From NCBI GenBank assembly GCA_013215815.1, contig JABSQP010000004.1:1-64000 (forward strand): DNA of 64,000 bases. Reading direction: 5' to 3'. Source of the DNA: Alphaproteobacteria bacterium. Its GTDB lineage: Bacteria; Pseudomonadota; Alphaproteobacteria; Micavibrionales; Micavibrionaceae. The position numbers were made by a program, and so were the translations under genes. Positions 38,496-47,425 of the stretch are shown in pieces (within the stretch, counting starts at the first letter, position 1; each line of letters begins with the position of its first letter). The notes beneath the pieces are model-generated. The model was not told the DNA's origin. It did no database searches and saw only the letters and a list, made by a program, of their open reading frames with translations.

Positions 38496-39838
38496 GCAGC
38501 TTTTAAATCAGCGCCCAGTCCGTTCAATAAATCAACAAAGTTTGGAAAGCTTGTTTGAATTGGCGCCACATCATCAATCGTAATGGGCTCTTCCGATACT
38601 GTGCCAAGGATAAGAAAGCTCATGGCAATACGATGATCCAGTGCGGTCTCAACTTTTGTACCACCTTTTGGCGGCGTTCCATTTCCATGAATAGTCAGTG
38701 TGTCTTCTCCCATTTCAAGGTCTACACCACAAGCTTTCAAACCTTGATACATCATCAAAAGGCGATCGCTTTCTTTAACACGGAGTTCTTCAAGGCCACT
38801 CATATATGTTGTGCCTTCTGCTAGACTAGCTGCAACTGCGAGAATAGGAAACTCGTCAATCATGCTTGGAACACGATCTTCAGGAACGGTAATGCCTTTT
38901 AGCTTGTTCTTGCCTGTAACAACCATGTCACAAACAGGCTCACCTCCTTCGGTGCGTTCATTTGTGACTGTAATATCGGCGCCCATTTCGATGAGAGTCG
39001 TGTAAAGACCATTGCGACGATCATTCATCAAAATATTATTAAGTGTAATTTCTGAGTTCTCATTAATAAGAGCAGCTACAGTAGGAAACGCAGCAGAGCT
39101 TGGGTCACTTGGTACGTTTATATTAGCTGCTTTCAAATCTTGTTGTCCGTACACAGAAATTGCATCCGATCCATCATCCAGTTTTTCACTTTCAACACGT
39201 ACGCCAAAATGACGCAGCATGTTTTCTGTATGATCGCGTGTTGGCTTTTCTTCAATAACTGTCGTCTTTCCTGGAGCACTCAGGCCCGAAAGCATGACTG
39301 CCGATTTTACCTGCGCTGAAGCGACAGGTAGTCGGTATTCAATGGGTTGAACAGTTTGTGGTCCTTTTGTTGTTAGCGGTAGTTTACCGCCTTCACGTGA
39401 TGAAACTTCGATCCCCATTTGTGATAGTGGTTTAATCACACGGTTCATAGGGCGTTTCGTTAAAGAGGCATCACCTGTAAATGTCGCTGTAATAGGGTGG
39501 CCACCAATAAGTCCCATTAATAAGCGTGTTGATGTGCCGCTATTGCCCATATCTAAAACGTTTTCTGGCTCTCTGAGGCCGCCGATACCGACGCCATTGC
39601 AAGTCCATGATCCGTCATCATGCTTTTTAATAATGGCACCCATAGAGCGCATCGCATCGGCTGTGCGGATAACATCCTCACCTTCAAGCAGTCCTTCGAT
39701 TTTTGTTTCTCCAATGGCTAACCCGCCAAACATAAGGGCGCGATGAGATATAGACTTATCGCCTGGAATAGGGGTCGGTCCGTTTATTCCGCTGGCTTTG
39801 CTTGATACAAAAGGTGTTTTTATTTCGTTGTTGCTCAT
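38492..39838 (-). CDS. aroA: 3-phosphoshikimate 1-carboxyvinyltransferase (EPSP synthase)
   Basis: 448 residues. Shikimate-pathway enzyme. Conserved PGDKSISHRALMFGGLA, LDMGNSGTSTRLLMGL, SAQVKSAVMLSGL and VKESDRLL near the C-terminal half. The SAQVK form is typical of class II EPSP synthases. Alphaproteobacteria usually place it immediately upstream of cmk. Confidence 0.96.
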   Translation of the reverse strand: MSNNEIKTPFVSSKASGINGPTPIPGDKSISHRALMFGGLAIGETKIEGLLEGEDVIRTADAMRSMGAIIKKHDDGSWTCNGVGIGGLREPENVLDMGNSGTSTRLLMGLIGGHPITATFTGDASLTKRPMNRVIKPLSQMGIEVSSREGGKLPLTTKGPQTVQPIEYRLPVASAQVKSAVMLSGLSAPGKTTVIEEKPTRDHTENMLRHFGVRVESEKLDDGSDAISVYGQQDLKAANINVPSDPSSAAFPTVAALINENSEITLNNILMNDRRNGLYTTLIEMGADITVTNERTEGGEPVCDMVVTGKNKLKGITVPEDRVPSMIDEFPILAVAASLAEGTTYMSGLEELRVKESDRLLMMYQGLKACGVDLEMGEDTLTIHGNGTPPKGGTKVETALDHRIAMSFLILGTVSEEPITIDDVAPIQTSFPNFVDLLNGLGADLKAA

Positions 39839-39883
39839 AAGCTCGTTATAAGCGGGCTTTTACACTATCGCAAGAGATTATGA

Positions 39884-42049
39884 TTAGGCACCGAAAGAAG
39901 ATAAATCGCCATTATAGCTTTGGAGGAATTCCCAGAATTCATCTTGAGGAATAGGCTTTGAATATCTGAAACCTTGCACTTCATCACAATCCTCATCAAT
40001 GAGGAATTTCTCGTGCTCTTTTGTCTCCACACCTTCCGCGATAACTTTGAGGTTTAGAGAGTGACCGAGTTTAACGATAGTACGCGCAATTGCTGCATCA
40101 TCATCATTCGTCAGTGCATTGCGGATAAATGATTGGTCAATTTTGAGGCGGTCGATGCTGAACTGTCTCAGATAAGACAGGGAAGAGTATCCTGTACCAA
40201 AGTCATCAATCGCAAGTTCAACGCCGAGCTCATGAAGCTCGTTAAGCGTATTAATAGCAATCGTAATATCATCCATGAAGACACTCTCTGTGACTTCTAA
40301 TTCAACGTTATGAGGGGTCACACCTGTCTCTTTAAGAACAGATTTGGTATGGCCAACTAGATCACTTTGGAAGAACTGAGCGCCCGATACGTTAACAGCA
40401 ATACGGATTTCATGACCAGATTCTTGCCATTTTTTTGCTGTGCGGCAGGCTTCTAGTAAAACCCACTCGCCAATCGGAACAATAAGGCCTGATTGTTCTG
40501 CAATAGGAATGAATTCAGCTGGCGAGATGTATTTTCCGCCTTCTTTACTATCATCTTTCTTGAACCAGCGAAGAAGTGCTTCGGCGCCAATGATTTTCCC
40601 ATTTCTAAGATCAAACTGAGGTTGGTAGAAAATTGTCAGATCTTCATTTTCAAGAGCGTCTCTTAGGTCACGTAAAAGCTGGAATCTTGCCTGAACAGCT
40701 TTATCGAAGTCTTCAGTATACTCTTTAAAGCGATCACGTCCTTCTTCTTTTGCCCGGTTCAACGCAATGTCAGCATGCTTCAGTACATCATTTGGATCTT
40801 TACCATCATCAGGGAATGTGGATACACCGATGGATGTACGTACTTGGAAGTTTTCATTATAAACTTTGAACGGTTCTTCTTTGACGATAGCAGAAACTTT
40901 TTCTGCCAAATCACGACCGTTATTTAAGTCCGTGCTTAAGGGCATACATACGGCAAACTCATCCTCACCTGATCTGGCTACAATCGCGCTATCAGGAAGA
41001 GACGTTCTAAGGCGCTTACCGACGCCGCGCAAAATTGCGTCACCCACGTTATGTCCCATTGAATCGTTGATGTCCTTAAAGTGATCAAGGTCCATTGTGA
41101 TTACAGCTATACGCGGTGATTTATCATCAGTTACATTGAAAGCCATCTCCGTAAACTTTTGAATGAATAACGTACGGTTTGGTAATCCGGTTAGGGTGTC
41201 AAAGTAAGCCAGCTTGTGGATTTTATCTTCGGCAGCGCTTCGTACCTGCATCATGTTTTCGGCATTTTGATGGATAAGTTTTTGCGCCAAAATAATTGTA
41301 CCGCCTATTTCATCTGTTGGACTAAAAGGTGATTCTGGTATTTTTGGATTTTCTGGGCTTCTTGATGCAGTGATCAAATTGTCGCGCATGAAAAGAATTG
41401 GTTCTAGTAGCCAATACCCTAATGCAATCATGAGAACTGTTGTCACAAATGCGGACATTAGAAGCATGATTAGAATTGTTTGTTGTACGTATTGGAATAA
41501 TTGCTTGCTAACACCATCTGAATTCAATCTTGCGACAATGATGTATGGACGTGCCAAATCGTTTGGTCGATAAACAACTTCGTATGAACTGCCGTCTGTT
41601 GAACGATAAGTTTTGGATAAGCTGTCTTGATCCAGCATTACCATCGCGGCAGGTTCACCATAATTTCCTAGCGGCAAGAGATCTGTCGTATAAATAACTA
41701 AACCGTTTACAATCGTCGAAGAAATAAGCCGATTTGCTTTCTCTTGAGTTAAAGGAGAGTCTAGGAATTTTGTTGTTTGATCCAGAGTAGGTGCAATAGA
41801 CGAACGCCCAACCTCTTGAATTTCATTTAGGATTTGTTGTTCTTTTTGTTCAAGCGTCAGTGTGAGAATAGCTGCTTGAACAGTCATGATTGTCAAGAAG
41901 ACTGCAGACGTAATACGCCAACTGATGCGGCTTCGCCATATTTTTGCTGCAGATTTTGAAGACTTGGATTGGGATGCGGCTAAAGCTTTGGTTTTTCTTT
42001 CCAAGCTTCCTGCATTTTTCGTAGCCGTGTTACCGATGCCAAATGCCAT
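39884..42049 (-). CDS. Membrane GGDEF-EAL protein, probable c-di-GMP phosphodiesterase
   Basis: 721 residues. Two membrane helices (about 43-66 and 188-215) flank a ~120-residue periplasmic sensor; then GGDEF (from about 275) and EAL. The cyclase motif reads SGEDEF instead of GGDEF, so cyclase activity may be lost. The EAL part is complete: EALLRW, NVSGAQF, ELEVTESVF, DDFGTGYSSLSYL, LKIDQSFI. It therefore probably degrades c-di-GMP, perhaps with a regulatory GGDEF domain. An upstream in-frame GTG (42064) is less likely than this ATG. Confidence 0.9.
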   Translation of the reverse strand: MAFGIGNTATKNAGSLERKTKALAASQSKSSKSAAKIWRSRISWRITSAVFLTIMTVQAAILTLTLEQKEQQILNEIQEVGRSSIAPTLDQTTKFLDSPLTQEKANRLISSTIVNGLVIYTTDLLPLGNYGEPAAMVMLDQDSLSKTYRSTDGSSYEVVYRPNDLARPYIIVARLNSDGVSKQLFQYVQQTILIMLLMSAFVTTVLMIALGYWLLEPILFMRDNLITASRSPENPKIPESPFSPTDEIGGTIILAQKLIHQNAENMMQVRSAAEDKIHKLAYFDTLTGLPNRTLFIQKFTEMAFNVTDDKSPRIAVITMDLDHFKDINDSMGHNVGDAILRGVGKRLRTSLPDSAIVARSGEDEFAVCMPLSTDLNNGRDLAEKVSAIVKEEPFKVYNENFQVRTSIGVSTFPDDGKDPNDVLKHADIALNRAKEEGRDRFKEYTEDFDKAVQARFQLLRDLRDALENEDLTIFYQPQFDLRNGKIIGAEALLRWFKKDDSKEGGKYISPAEFIPIAEQSGLIVPIGEWVLLEACRTAKKWQESGHEIRIAVNVSGAQFFQSDLVGHTKSVLKETGVTPHNVELEVTESVFMDDITIAINTLNELHELGVELAIDDFGTGYSSLSYLRQFSIDRLKIDQSFIRNALTNDDDAAIARTIVKLGHSLNLKVIAEGVETKEHEKFLIDEDCDEVQGFRYSKPIPQDEFWEFLQSYNGDLSSFGA

Positions 42050-42285
42050 TATATTTTCCCACACCCCGAATTTTTTTGAGCAAATAATTGCTACATTTTT
42101 ATGACTCTATAATAGTAGAAAACTCTTAAGAAGCCGTTACTTTTTCGTTGAATCAGGTTGAACACCTAAAATCATGATAGTATGAAGCTATTGAAAAATA
42201 TAGCATTTTTTCAGATATCTAAAAATTTATTAAAAATAATAAAAAATTTATCTGAAAATCTGTCTAATAGAATAATTATGAAATA
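42050..42285. promoter_or_regulatory. AT-rich intergenic region with a large inverted repeat
   Basis: 236 very AT-rich bases between hisI and the GGDEF-EAL gene. TTTTCAGAT (about 42207-42215) pairs with ATCTGAAAA (about 42250-42258), enclosing a second pair of AAATTT blocks. It could be a protein-binding site in the GGDEF-EAL promoter or an RNA structure after hisI. No ORF was found. Confidence 0.4.
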
Positions 42286-42654
42286 TTACTCGTTGTCTAT
42301 GAACACGAGTTCGTTGTTTTTGATCTGTCTATAAAAGCACGATGGTCTGCCAGTATGACATGCTCCTGTAGATTTTTGTTCGACAAAAAGAATAACAGCG
42401 TCTTGATCGCAGTCTATGATTACTTTTTTGACGATTTGAATTGCACCGCTTGTTGCACCTTTATGCCATAGCTCTTGACGTGAGCGGCTCCAATAATAAG
42501 CTTCACCAGTTTCCATGGTTTCATTAAGAGCATCTTCATTCATCCAGGCAAGCATAAGGACTTCTTTGCTTTCATGGTCTTGAGCAATGGCTGCTATCAG
42601 ACCATTTTTATCGAATTTTGGTAAAAACTCTGTTGTTTCATCGGCTTTAGTCAT
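42286..42654 (-). CDS. hisI: Phosphoribosyl-AMP cyclohydrolase
   Basis: 122 residues; the stand-alone HisI type without a HisE domain. Opens the purine ring of PR-AMP in histidine synthesis. Conserved [28 protein letters not shown] and the zinc-site Cys cluster [12 protein letters not shown] with DCDQDAV. It overlaps pyrC by 8 bases. No other his gene is in the window. Confidence 0.95.
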   Translation of the reverse strand: MTKADETTEFLPKFDKNGLIAAIAQDHESKEVLMLAWMNEDALNETMETGEAYYWSRSRQELWHKGATSGAIQIVKKVIIDCDQDAVILFVEQKSTGACHTGRPSCFYRQIKNNELVFIDNE

Positions 42655-43732
42655 TTTGTGACAAGCTCCATGATAGTGCCGGGCGGTTCAAACCGTTTGT
42701 TAGTAACGTGACTTCTTGCCCACCAATTTTTAAATTTTCGAACTCTTGCGATTTTTTCTCTAGTGTAAATGTTTCATCTGAAATTGGCAGGTCATAGAAT
42801 TTCGGTCCGTTTAAACAGAGGAAGTTTTTAAACGCATCAAAATTCTGCTCACTTAAATTAAAAGCCTCTGCATACAATTGTGGGGCAATAAGTCCAGTAA
42901 AGCATCCGGCGGCGCAACCGCATGCCGTGGCTTTATGTGTATGCGGCGCGCTGTCTGTTCCAGCAAAAAACTTTGTGTTCCCGGTATCTGTCGCTGCGCC
43001 CAATAAAGCTTGCCTATCTTCGTCAAATTTAACTAAAGGTAAACAATAGAGGTGATATTTGAGCCCCTGTAATAGATCAGCAACAGTATAAAGCAGATGC
43101 TGTGGCGTGATTGTTGCGACCACATTATCACTTGCTTGTGAAACGAAATCAGCGGCTGTTTTTGTTGTGATGTGTTCACAAGCAATTTTTAGATTAGGAA
43201 ATTTTTCTGCGATTTGCGGCACACGTTCGCGATAGAAAAAATCTTCAGCATTCGAATTTTTACCGAAGTAATCTTCGCCGTGCAGAGCGTGCTCTTCGCC
43301 GTGAATATTTAATATAATGCCAGCTTCTTCCATGGCCGCGAGAACACCATTCTCCATGTATGTTTTAATAGGAGCGCCAAATTCGGAATTCGTTGTGCCA
43401 TGCGGCGGATAGTACTTACAAGATTTTAAAAGACCTGACTTGGCACCTTCGAAAATCATGTCCGCTGTCGTTTCTTTCGTTAAGTATAGCGGAACGATAA
43501 TTTCGGATAGCTTACTATTTCCTGCTGCTTCTAGCTCAGCGCGATAACTTTCAATTGTCCAATAGCTTTCGGTATTTTTACCGCTCACACGTGTTACAGG
43601 CGGTTTTGTATTCGGCATTGCAAGGATGCCAGCGCATCCCATGGCTAAATGGGATTGGATAGTTGCAGGAAGAAGTTCATCCTGTCTAAAATGTGCGTGA
43701 AGATCATACCATTTAGGAAGTGTGAATTTCAT
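42647..43732 (-). CDS. pyrC: Dihydroorotase (type II)
   Basis: 361 residues. Zinc amidohydrolase closing carbamoyl-aspartate to dihydroorotate. Metal ligands in DLHAHFR near the N-terminus, the carboxylated Lys in [14 protein letters not shown], ligands in NIHGE and CEHITT, and the catalytic Asp in AGTDSAPH. Length and motifs match the E. coli PyrC class. It lies 2 bases downstream of folE and overlaps hisI. Confidence 0.95.
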   Translation of the reverse strand: MKFTLPKWYDLHAHFRQDELLPATIQSHLAMGCAGILAMPNTKPPVTRVSGKNTESYWTIESYRAELEAAGNSKLSEIIVPLYLTKETTADMIFEGAKSGLLKSCKYYPPHGTTNSEFGAPIKTYMENGVLAAMEEAGIILNIHGEEHALHGEDYFGKNSNAEDFFYRERVPQIAEKFPNLKIACEHITTKTAADFVSQASDNVVATITPQHLLYTVADLLQGLKYHLYCLPLVKFDEDRQALLGAATDTGNTKFFAGTDSAPHTHKATACGCAAGCFTGLIAPQLYAEAFNLSEQNFDAFKNFLCLNGPKFYDLPISDETFTLEKKSQEFENLKIGGQEVTLLTNGLNRPALSWSLSQND

Positions 43733-43734
43733 TC

Positions 43735-44334
43735 TTACTTAATCATCTCCATAAAGCGACGTTTTATATTTTCATCATCTTTAAAGCACCCTGTGAAGGA
43801 TGTTGTCACTGTCATAGCGTTACGTTTTCCGACGCCGCGTGTGCTCATGCATTCATGTCCAGCTTCGATGAATACAGCAGCACCTTTGGGTTGTAATGTT
43901 TGAACAATAGTGTCCGTGATCTGATGAGACATATTTTCCTGAGATGTCAGGCGTTTTGCATAGATATCAACGATGCGGGCAAGCTTACTAATGCCGACTA
44001 CTTTTTTATCAGGCCAGTAAGCGACATGGGCGACGCCGTTAATCGGTACGATATGGTGCTCACAATGAGAGGCAAAATCAATGTTTTTGACGAGGACGAT
44101 ATCGTCATAGTTCTCGATATCTTCGAATGTCTTTGTCAGTTCTTCTGCGGCATTTTGGTTGTAGCCCTGAAAAAATTCTTCAAAAGCACGCACATAACGC
44201 GCTGGCGTTTCTACTAAACCTTCGCGCGTTGGATCATCACCGGCCCAACGAAGGAGAACTTCAACAGCAGCCTCAGCCTCTTTGCGAGATGGGCGCTCTA
44301 CATTTTTTTTCGGTTCGAATTTTTCAATGCTCAT
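43735..44334 (-). CDS. folE: GTP cyclohydrolase I
   Basis: 199 residues. First step of folate (and queuosine) synthesis from GTP. Zinc and substrate residues in FASHCEHHIVPINGVAHVAY, then GISKLARIVDIYAKRLTSQE and the second zinc Cys in EAGHECMSTRGV. An ATG five codons upstream (44349) is equally possible; neither has a clear RBS. The class is the Cys/His zinc FolE, not FolE2. Confidence 0.95.
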   Translation of the reverse strand: MSIEKFEPKKNVERPSRKEAEAAVEVLLRWAGDDPTREGLVETPARYVRAFEEFFQGYNQNAAEELTKTFEDIENYDDIVLVKNIDFASHCEHHIVPINGVAHVAYWPDKKVVGISKLARIVDIYAKRLTSQENMSHQITDTIVQTLQPKGAAVFIEAGHECMSTRGVGKRNAMTVTTSFTGCFKDDENIKRRFMEMIK

Positions 44335-44388
44335 AATATGTGCTACCATATAATTATATTTAACGCTTTATATGACGGAAAAACTCTT

Positions 44389-44514
44389 ATGGCACAAGAC
44401 ATAAAACACAATAAATCCTGCGGATGTGGTAGCTCTTGCGGTTGCTGCGGATGTTCCTCGTGTTGCTGCTGCGATGGTTGCGGCAAACTGTGTGCTTGCG
44501 ATTGCTGCGCATAA
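44389..44514 (+). CDS. 41-residue Cys-rich ORF before cysS: metallothionein-like protein or cysteine attenuator leader
   Basis: 15 of 41 residues are Cys (11 TGC, 4 TGT), all within residues 11-40, in clusters such as CGCGSSCGCCGCSSCCCC and CACDCC, with Gly and Ser between. GACGGA lies about 9 bases before the ATG. The stop is 56 bases before cysS on the same strand. Two readings fit: a metal-binding metallothionein-like protein, or a leader whose translation stalls when Cys-tRNA is short and so controls the tRNA synthetase downstream. The gap holds a short GCGC hairpin but no classical T-tract terminator. Confidence 0.6.
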   Translation: MAQDIKHNKSCGCGSSCGCCGCSSCCCCDGCGKLCACDCCA

Positions 44515-44570
44515 ATCTATAATCCTCCCGAAATTACAGTAAAAAGGGCGCGTTTTGGCGCGTAAAACAC

Positions 44571-45944
44571 ATGTCTTTAAAGCTTTATAACTCTTTGACT
44601 CGTCAAAAAGAGGCGTTTGAACCAATAGATCCAAATCATGTTCGTATGTACGCGTGTGGTCCAACGGTCTACAATTATGCGCACATTGGGAACGCGCGTA
44701 TGGCTGTGGTCTTTGATTTGTGGGCGCGCGTACTCAAACATCTATACCCAAAAGTAACGTACGCCTCAAACATCACAGATGTAGAAGATAAGATTATGAT
44801 CGCAGCCCAGGAAGCTGGCGTGCCGATTAAAGAGATTACAGAGAAGTACACGAAGATCTATAACGATGATATGGCGACGCTTGGTGTGAATTTACCAGAC
44901 GTACAACCAAAAGCGACCGAGCACATTCAGGAGATGATTGATCAAATTAGTAGTTTGATTGAACGCGGTCATGCCTATGAAGCTGAAGGGCATGTGCTTT
45001 TCCATGTGCCATCTGATCCATCGTATGGCGCTTTATCTGGTCGTAGCCGTGATGAACAAGTCGCAGGTGCGCGTGTAGAGATTGCTCCTTACAAAAAGGA
45101 TGCAGCTGATTTCGTCTTGTGGAAACCAAGCACAGAAGATCAGCCTGGTTGGGACAGCCCGTGGGGTTTTGGTCGTCCAGGTTGGCATATTGAATGTTCA
45201 GCGATGGCCGAGAAACATTTAGGCCTTCCATTTGATATTCATGGCGGCGGCGCGGATTTGAAATTCCCGCATCATGAAAATGAAATTGCACAGAGCTGCT
45301 GTGCGCATGGATGTTCGGATAAGCCGCAAGACTATGTGAAGTATTGGGCGCATAACGGGTTTGTGACGGTTGAAGGAGAGAAGATGTCAAAATCACTTGG
45401 CAATTTCCTTCTTGTTCATGACCTCATTGAACAATATCCCGGTGAAGTACTCCGTTTGACATTGCTAAGCGCTCATTATCGTCAACCTCTTGATTGGAGT
45501 GAACAGGTTCTTCATCAAAGCCAAAAGCTTCTTGATCGTTTGTATCGTAAGCTTGAAGAACTCAAAGATATTGAAGCAGTCGCGCAAGAAATTCCGGAAG
45601 GTGTCTTAAAAGCACTGTGTGATGATTTGAATACGCCGCAAGTTTTGGCGGAGCTGAATAAGCTTATCAAAGAAAAAGAAGGTGGCGAACTTAAAGGAGC
45701 ACTTTTAGCGATTGGTGACATCCTAGGAATCTTGGGGCAAGATCCAGAGGAGTGGTTTACTGCTGACACAGAAGGTGTATCAGACGAAGATGTTCAAAAA
45801 ATTGAAGCCTTGATTGTAGCGCGTATGGAAGCCAAAGACGCCAAAGATTATGCACGCGCGGACAGTATTCGTGATGAGCTTTTACAAATGGGTATTGAAA
45901 TTAAAGATACGCGTGAAGGCGTGACCTGGGAGAAGGTTGCTTAG
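44571..45944 (+). CDS. cysS: Cysteine-tRNA ligase
   Basis: 457 residues. Class I synthetase. Zinc Cys29 in MYACGPTVYNYAHIGNAR, with HIGN at 38-41; further zinc ligands in WHIECSAMAEKHLG and HHENEIAQS; KMSKS at about 271-275. The C-terminal helical domain ends in the usual AKDYARADSIRDEL. Its RBS is weak. It is preceded on the same strand by the Cys-rich ORF and overlaps the convergent gene by 4 bases (TTAG). Confidence 0.97.
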   Translation: MSLKLYNSLTRQKEAFEPIDPNHVRMYACGPTVYNYAHIGNARMAVVFDLWARVLKHLYPKVTYASNITDVEDKIMIAAQEAGVPIKEITEKYTKIYNDDMATLGVNLPDVQPKATEHIQEMIDQISSLIERGHAYEAEGHVLFHVPSDPSYGALSGRSRDEQVAGARVEIAPYKKDAADFVLWKPSTEDQPGWDSPWGFGRPGWHIECSAMAEKHLGLPFDIHGGGADLKFPHHENEIAQSCCAHGCSDKPQDYVKYWAHNGFVTVEGEKMSKSLGNFLLVHDLIEQYPGEVLRLTLLSAHYRQPLDWSEQVLHQSQKLLDRLYRKLEELKDIEAVAQEIPEGVLKALCDDLNTPQVLAELNKLIKEKEGGELKGALLAIGDILGILGQDPEEWFTADTEGVSDEDVQKIEALIVARMEAKDAKDYARADSIRDELLQMGIEIKDTREGVTWEKVA

Positions 45945-46594
45945 CGCGTAATCAAGACTTTGTAATAAACATAAATATTATCGTCAGAATCCTTGTAACA
46001 GGCTTCAGGTTTTGCTTGTAGTTGGGAAGCCTCATTAGATAGAGGTGTACTATTTGCATAGGCCCCTACAAATTTATTTGCAGGTATACCAGTGTCTTCT
46101 GGGGCATCATCTCCTACATTATTTACGCTTACCCGTTGATTTAACTCTAGACAAATGTTCTTGCTTATATCCGATAAAATAACGATTAAATCAGCGTCAA
46201 ATGAATTAACAAAATTGACAGGATGTCTGCCAGTAAAACGCCACTCACTTGCATTCCCCCAGTTTGAAGATGGTACGGTGTAATTTATGTTTCCGCCGTC
46301 TATATGAAAGACTTGGCATGTTGTATTTGTGCCGTTCGTGTATCCCGTTTCAATATTATTCTCAAAACTAATTTCTGTGTCACTACACCCACGTAATTTT
46401 AATTTTTGCACGGCGGTGGCAAAGGTGTTGCCATACTCAATAATTTCGTTTGTTGCTATGCGGGCTTGTTCCCCCGTCAGCATTGAGGTGCTGGGCCGAT
46501 TATTTTGTGCAACAACATAGCTTAATGCTGCAATCAAACCGATTGCTAATAAGATATAGAAAAAAACACTACCGTTTTGGGTATTCTTGTTCAT
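45941..46594 (-). CDS. Unknown single-pass, pilin-like exported protein
   Basis: 217 residues from the ATG; a TTG six codons upstream is less likely. One N-terminal hydrophobic helix follows a short polar start (NGSVFFYILLAIGLIAALSY), like the stalk of type IV pilin-like proteins, though the strict prepilin GFxxxE motif is absent. The rest is polar, with four Cys (near the RGCSD, TTCQV, KNICL and EACYK segments) that could form extracytoplasmic disulfides. No pilus genes are nearby. A similar unknown-function gene follows upstream. Confidence 0.7.
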   Translation of the reverse strand: MNKNTQNGSVFFYILLAIGLIAALSYVVAQNNRPSTSMLTGEQARIATNEIIEYGNTFATAVQKLKLRGCSDTEISFENNIETGYTNGTNTTCQVFHIDGGNINYTVPSSNWGNASEWRFTGRHPVNFVNSFDADLIVILSDISKNICLELNQRVSVNNVGDDAPEDTGIPANKFVGAYANSTPLSNEASQLQAKPEACYKDSDDNIYVYYKVLITR

Positions 46595-46616
46595 ATAGCC
46601 ATTATAACTCAAAAAG

Positions 46617-47000
46617 TTAAAGATACGGCGTAAATTCTTTCAGCAGGCTTACAGGAACATGAACAGGAATTTTATTATACCCTTGCTTTGCAAGGGTTAA
46701 AAAGACATCGCGGCGTGACCCAATCTCTATGTTATCCATCATTCCTATCCCCAAAACAGGGCGTTCCAAAGGGGCCTGCCGTGAGAGTTTGAGCATAATA
46801 TTCTGATATTTTTCCTGTTCTAATTCAGGTAAAGAGTCGACATCACGGATTTCTCCATCAGGCGTGAGCCATTCAAAGCTAAACAGAGAGAATTTCCAGC
46901 TTTCGAGAACTTTCCCAACCTGTACCTCTTCTATACGGTATGCGCCGTCCTTCTTAGCTGCGAGGTTATTATCAATAAATTCTATAACGGGTCTGGACAT
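46617..47000 (-). CDS. Unknown 127-residue cytoplasmic protein
   Basis: No family recognised. Soluble-looking, without signal peptide or membrane helix. Features: MSRPVIEFIDNNLAAKK at the start, a Trp/Phe-rich segment SWKFSLFSFEWLTPDGE, and a C-terminal half around LGIGMMDNIEIGSRRDV. AAAGGAT sits almost against the ATG. It ends 22 bases before the pilin-like gene and is probably co-transcribed with it. Confidence 0.65.
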   Translation of the reverse strand: MSRPVIEFIDNNLAAKKDGAYRIEEVQVGKVLESWKFSLFSFEWLTPDGEIRDVDSLPELEQEKYQNIMLKLSRQAPLERPVLGIGMMDNIEIGSRRDVFLTLAKQGYNKIPVHVPVSLLKEFTPYL

Positions 47001-47124
47001 ATCCTTTGATCCATTGGTTATGTTTTCGATATAAGCATTATGACCTCTTGAATGTGGGCCGCTTTCATGCCAATTTATGTGTGATTAAAACGCAAGAAAC
47101 TTAAAAAACTGTAAAGAAAACAAG

Positions 47125-47301
47125 ATGGTGAGCCAAGCAATGAAAGAGCCTGAAGTAATCAAAGTTGATTCTGATGCGGATCAGGTCATGTGTGATGGCG
47201 GCGGCGGCCCCTTAGGACATCCCCAGGTTTGGTATAGCTTTGACGGAAAATGTGAGGTTTCCTGCCATTATTGCGGCCGTAAGTTCATCAAATCAGCGTA
47301 A
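47125..47301 (+). CDS. CHCC zinc-finger small protein (NDUFS6-like family)
   Basis: 58 residues. It reads VMCDGGGGPLGHPQVWYSF followed by CHYCGRKFI, the zf-CHCC pattern with ligands Cys23, His32, Cys47 and Cys50. The family includes the mitochondrial complex I subunit NDUFS6 and small alphaproteobacterial proteins, so a link to NADH dehydrogenase is plausible but not shown here. An internal ATG five codons in is an alternative start. A terminator follows. Confidence 0.88.
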   Translation: MVSQAMKEPEVIKVDSDADQVMCDGGGGPLGHPQVWYSFDGKCEVSCHYCGRKFIKSA

Positions 47302-47306
47302 TCAAA

Positions 47307-47329
47307 GGCGCGTTAAACGCGTTTTTCTT
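47307..47329 (+). terminator. Terminator after the CHCC zinc-finger gene
   Basis: CGCGT / ACGCG stem (loop TAA) followed by TTTTTCTT, a few bases after the stop codon. Confidence 0.75.
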
Positions 47330-47361
47330 GAAAAAAAGCCTCTAAATTAGTACTATTAAAG

Positions 47362-47425
47362 AGTAGGTGCTGCCTGAGCGGGCCTGCTTAACATTAACCA
47401 TTAACTTGCTCAATAGGAGGAGATA
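47362..47425 (+). promoter_or_regulatory. Candidate ROSE-like RNA thermometer in the hsp20 leader
   Basis: An upstream hairpin AGTAGG (47362-47367) / CCTGCT (47383-47388) precedes CTTGCT (47405-47410), loop CAAT, and the Shine-Dalgarno AGGAGG (47415-47420). The TTGCT/AGGAG pairing has the single G-G opposition that marks ROSE elements, which block the RBS of small heat-shock genes at low temperature in alphaproteobacteria. The match was drawn by hand and not scored by covariance. Confidence 0.5.

Noticed and set aside
47327-47356. Sigma-32 promoter (CTTGAAA) before hsp20
   Set aside because: A CTTGAAA box occurs, but no CCCAT-type -10 at the right distance was found.
47394-47405. CtrA-like site TTAACCATTAAC before hsp20
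   Set aside because: It contains the half-site TTAACCAT, but lies inside the probable transcribed leader and lacks the TTAA-N7-TTAA spacing. CtrA control here is not supported.
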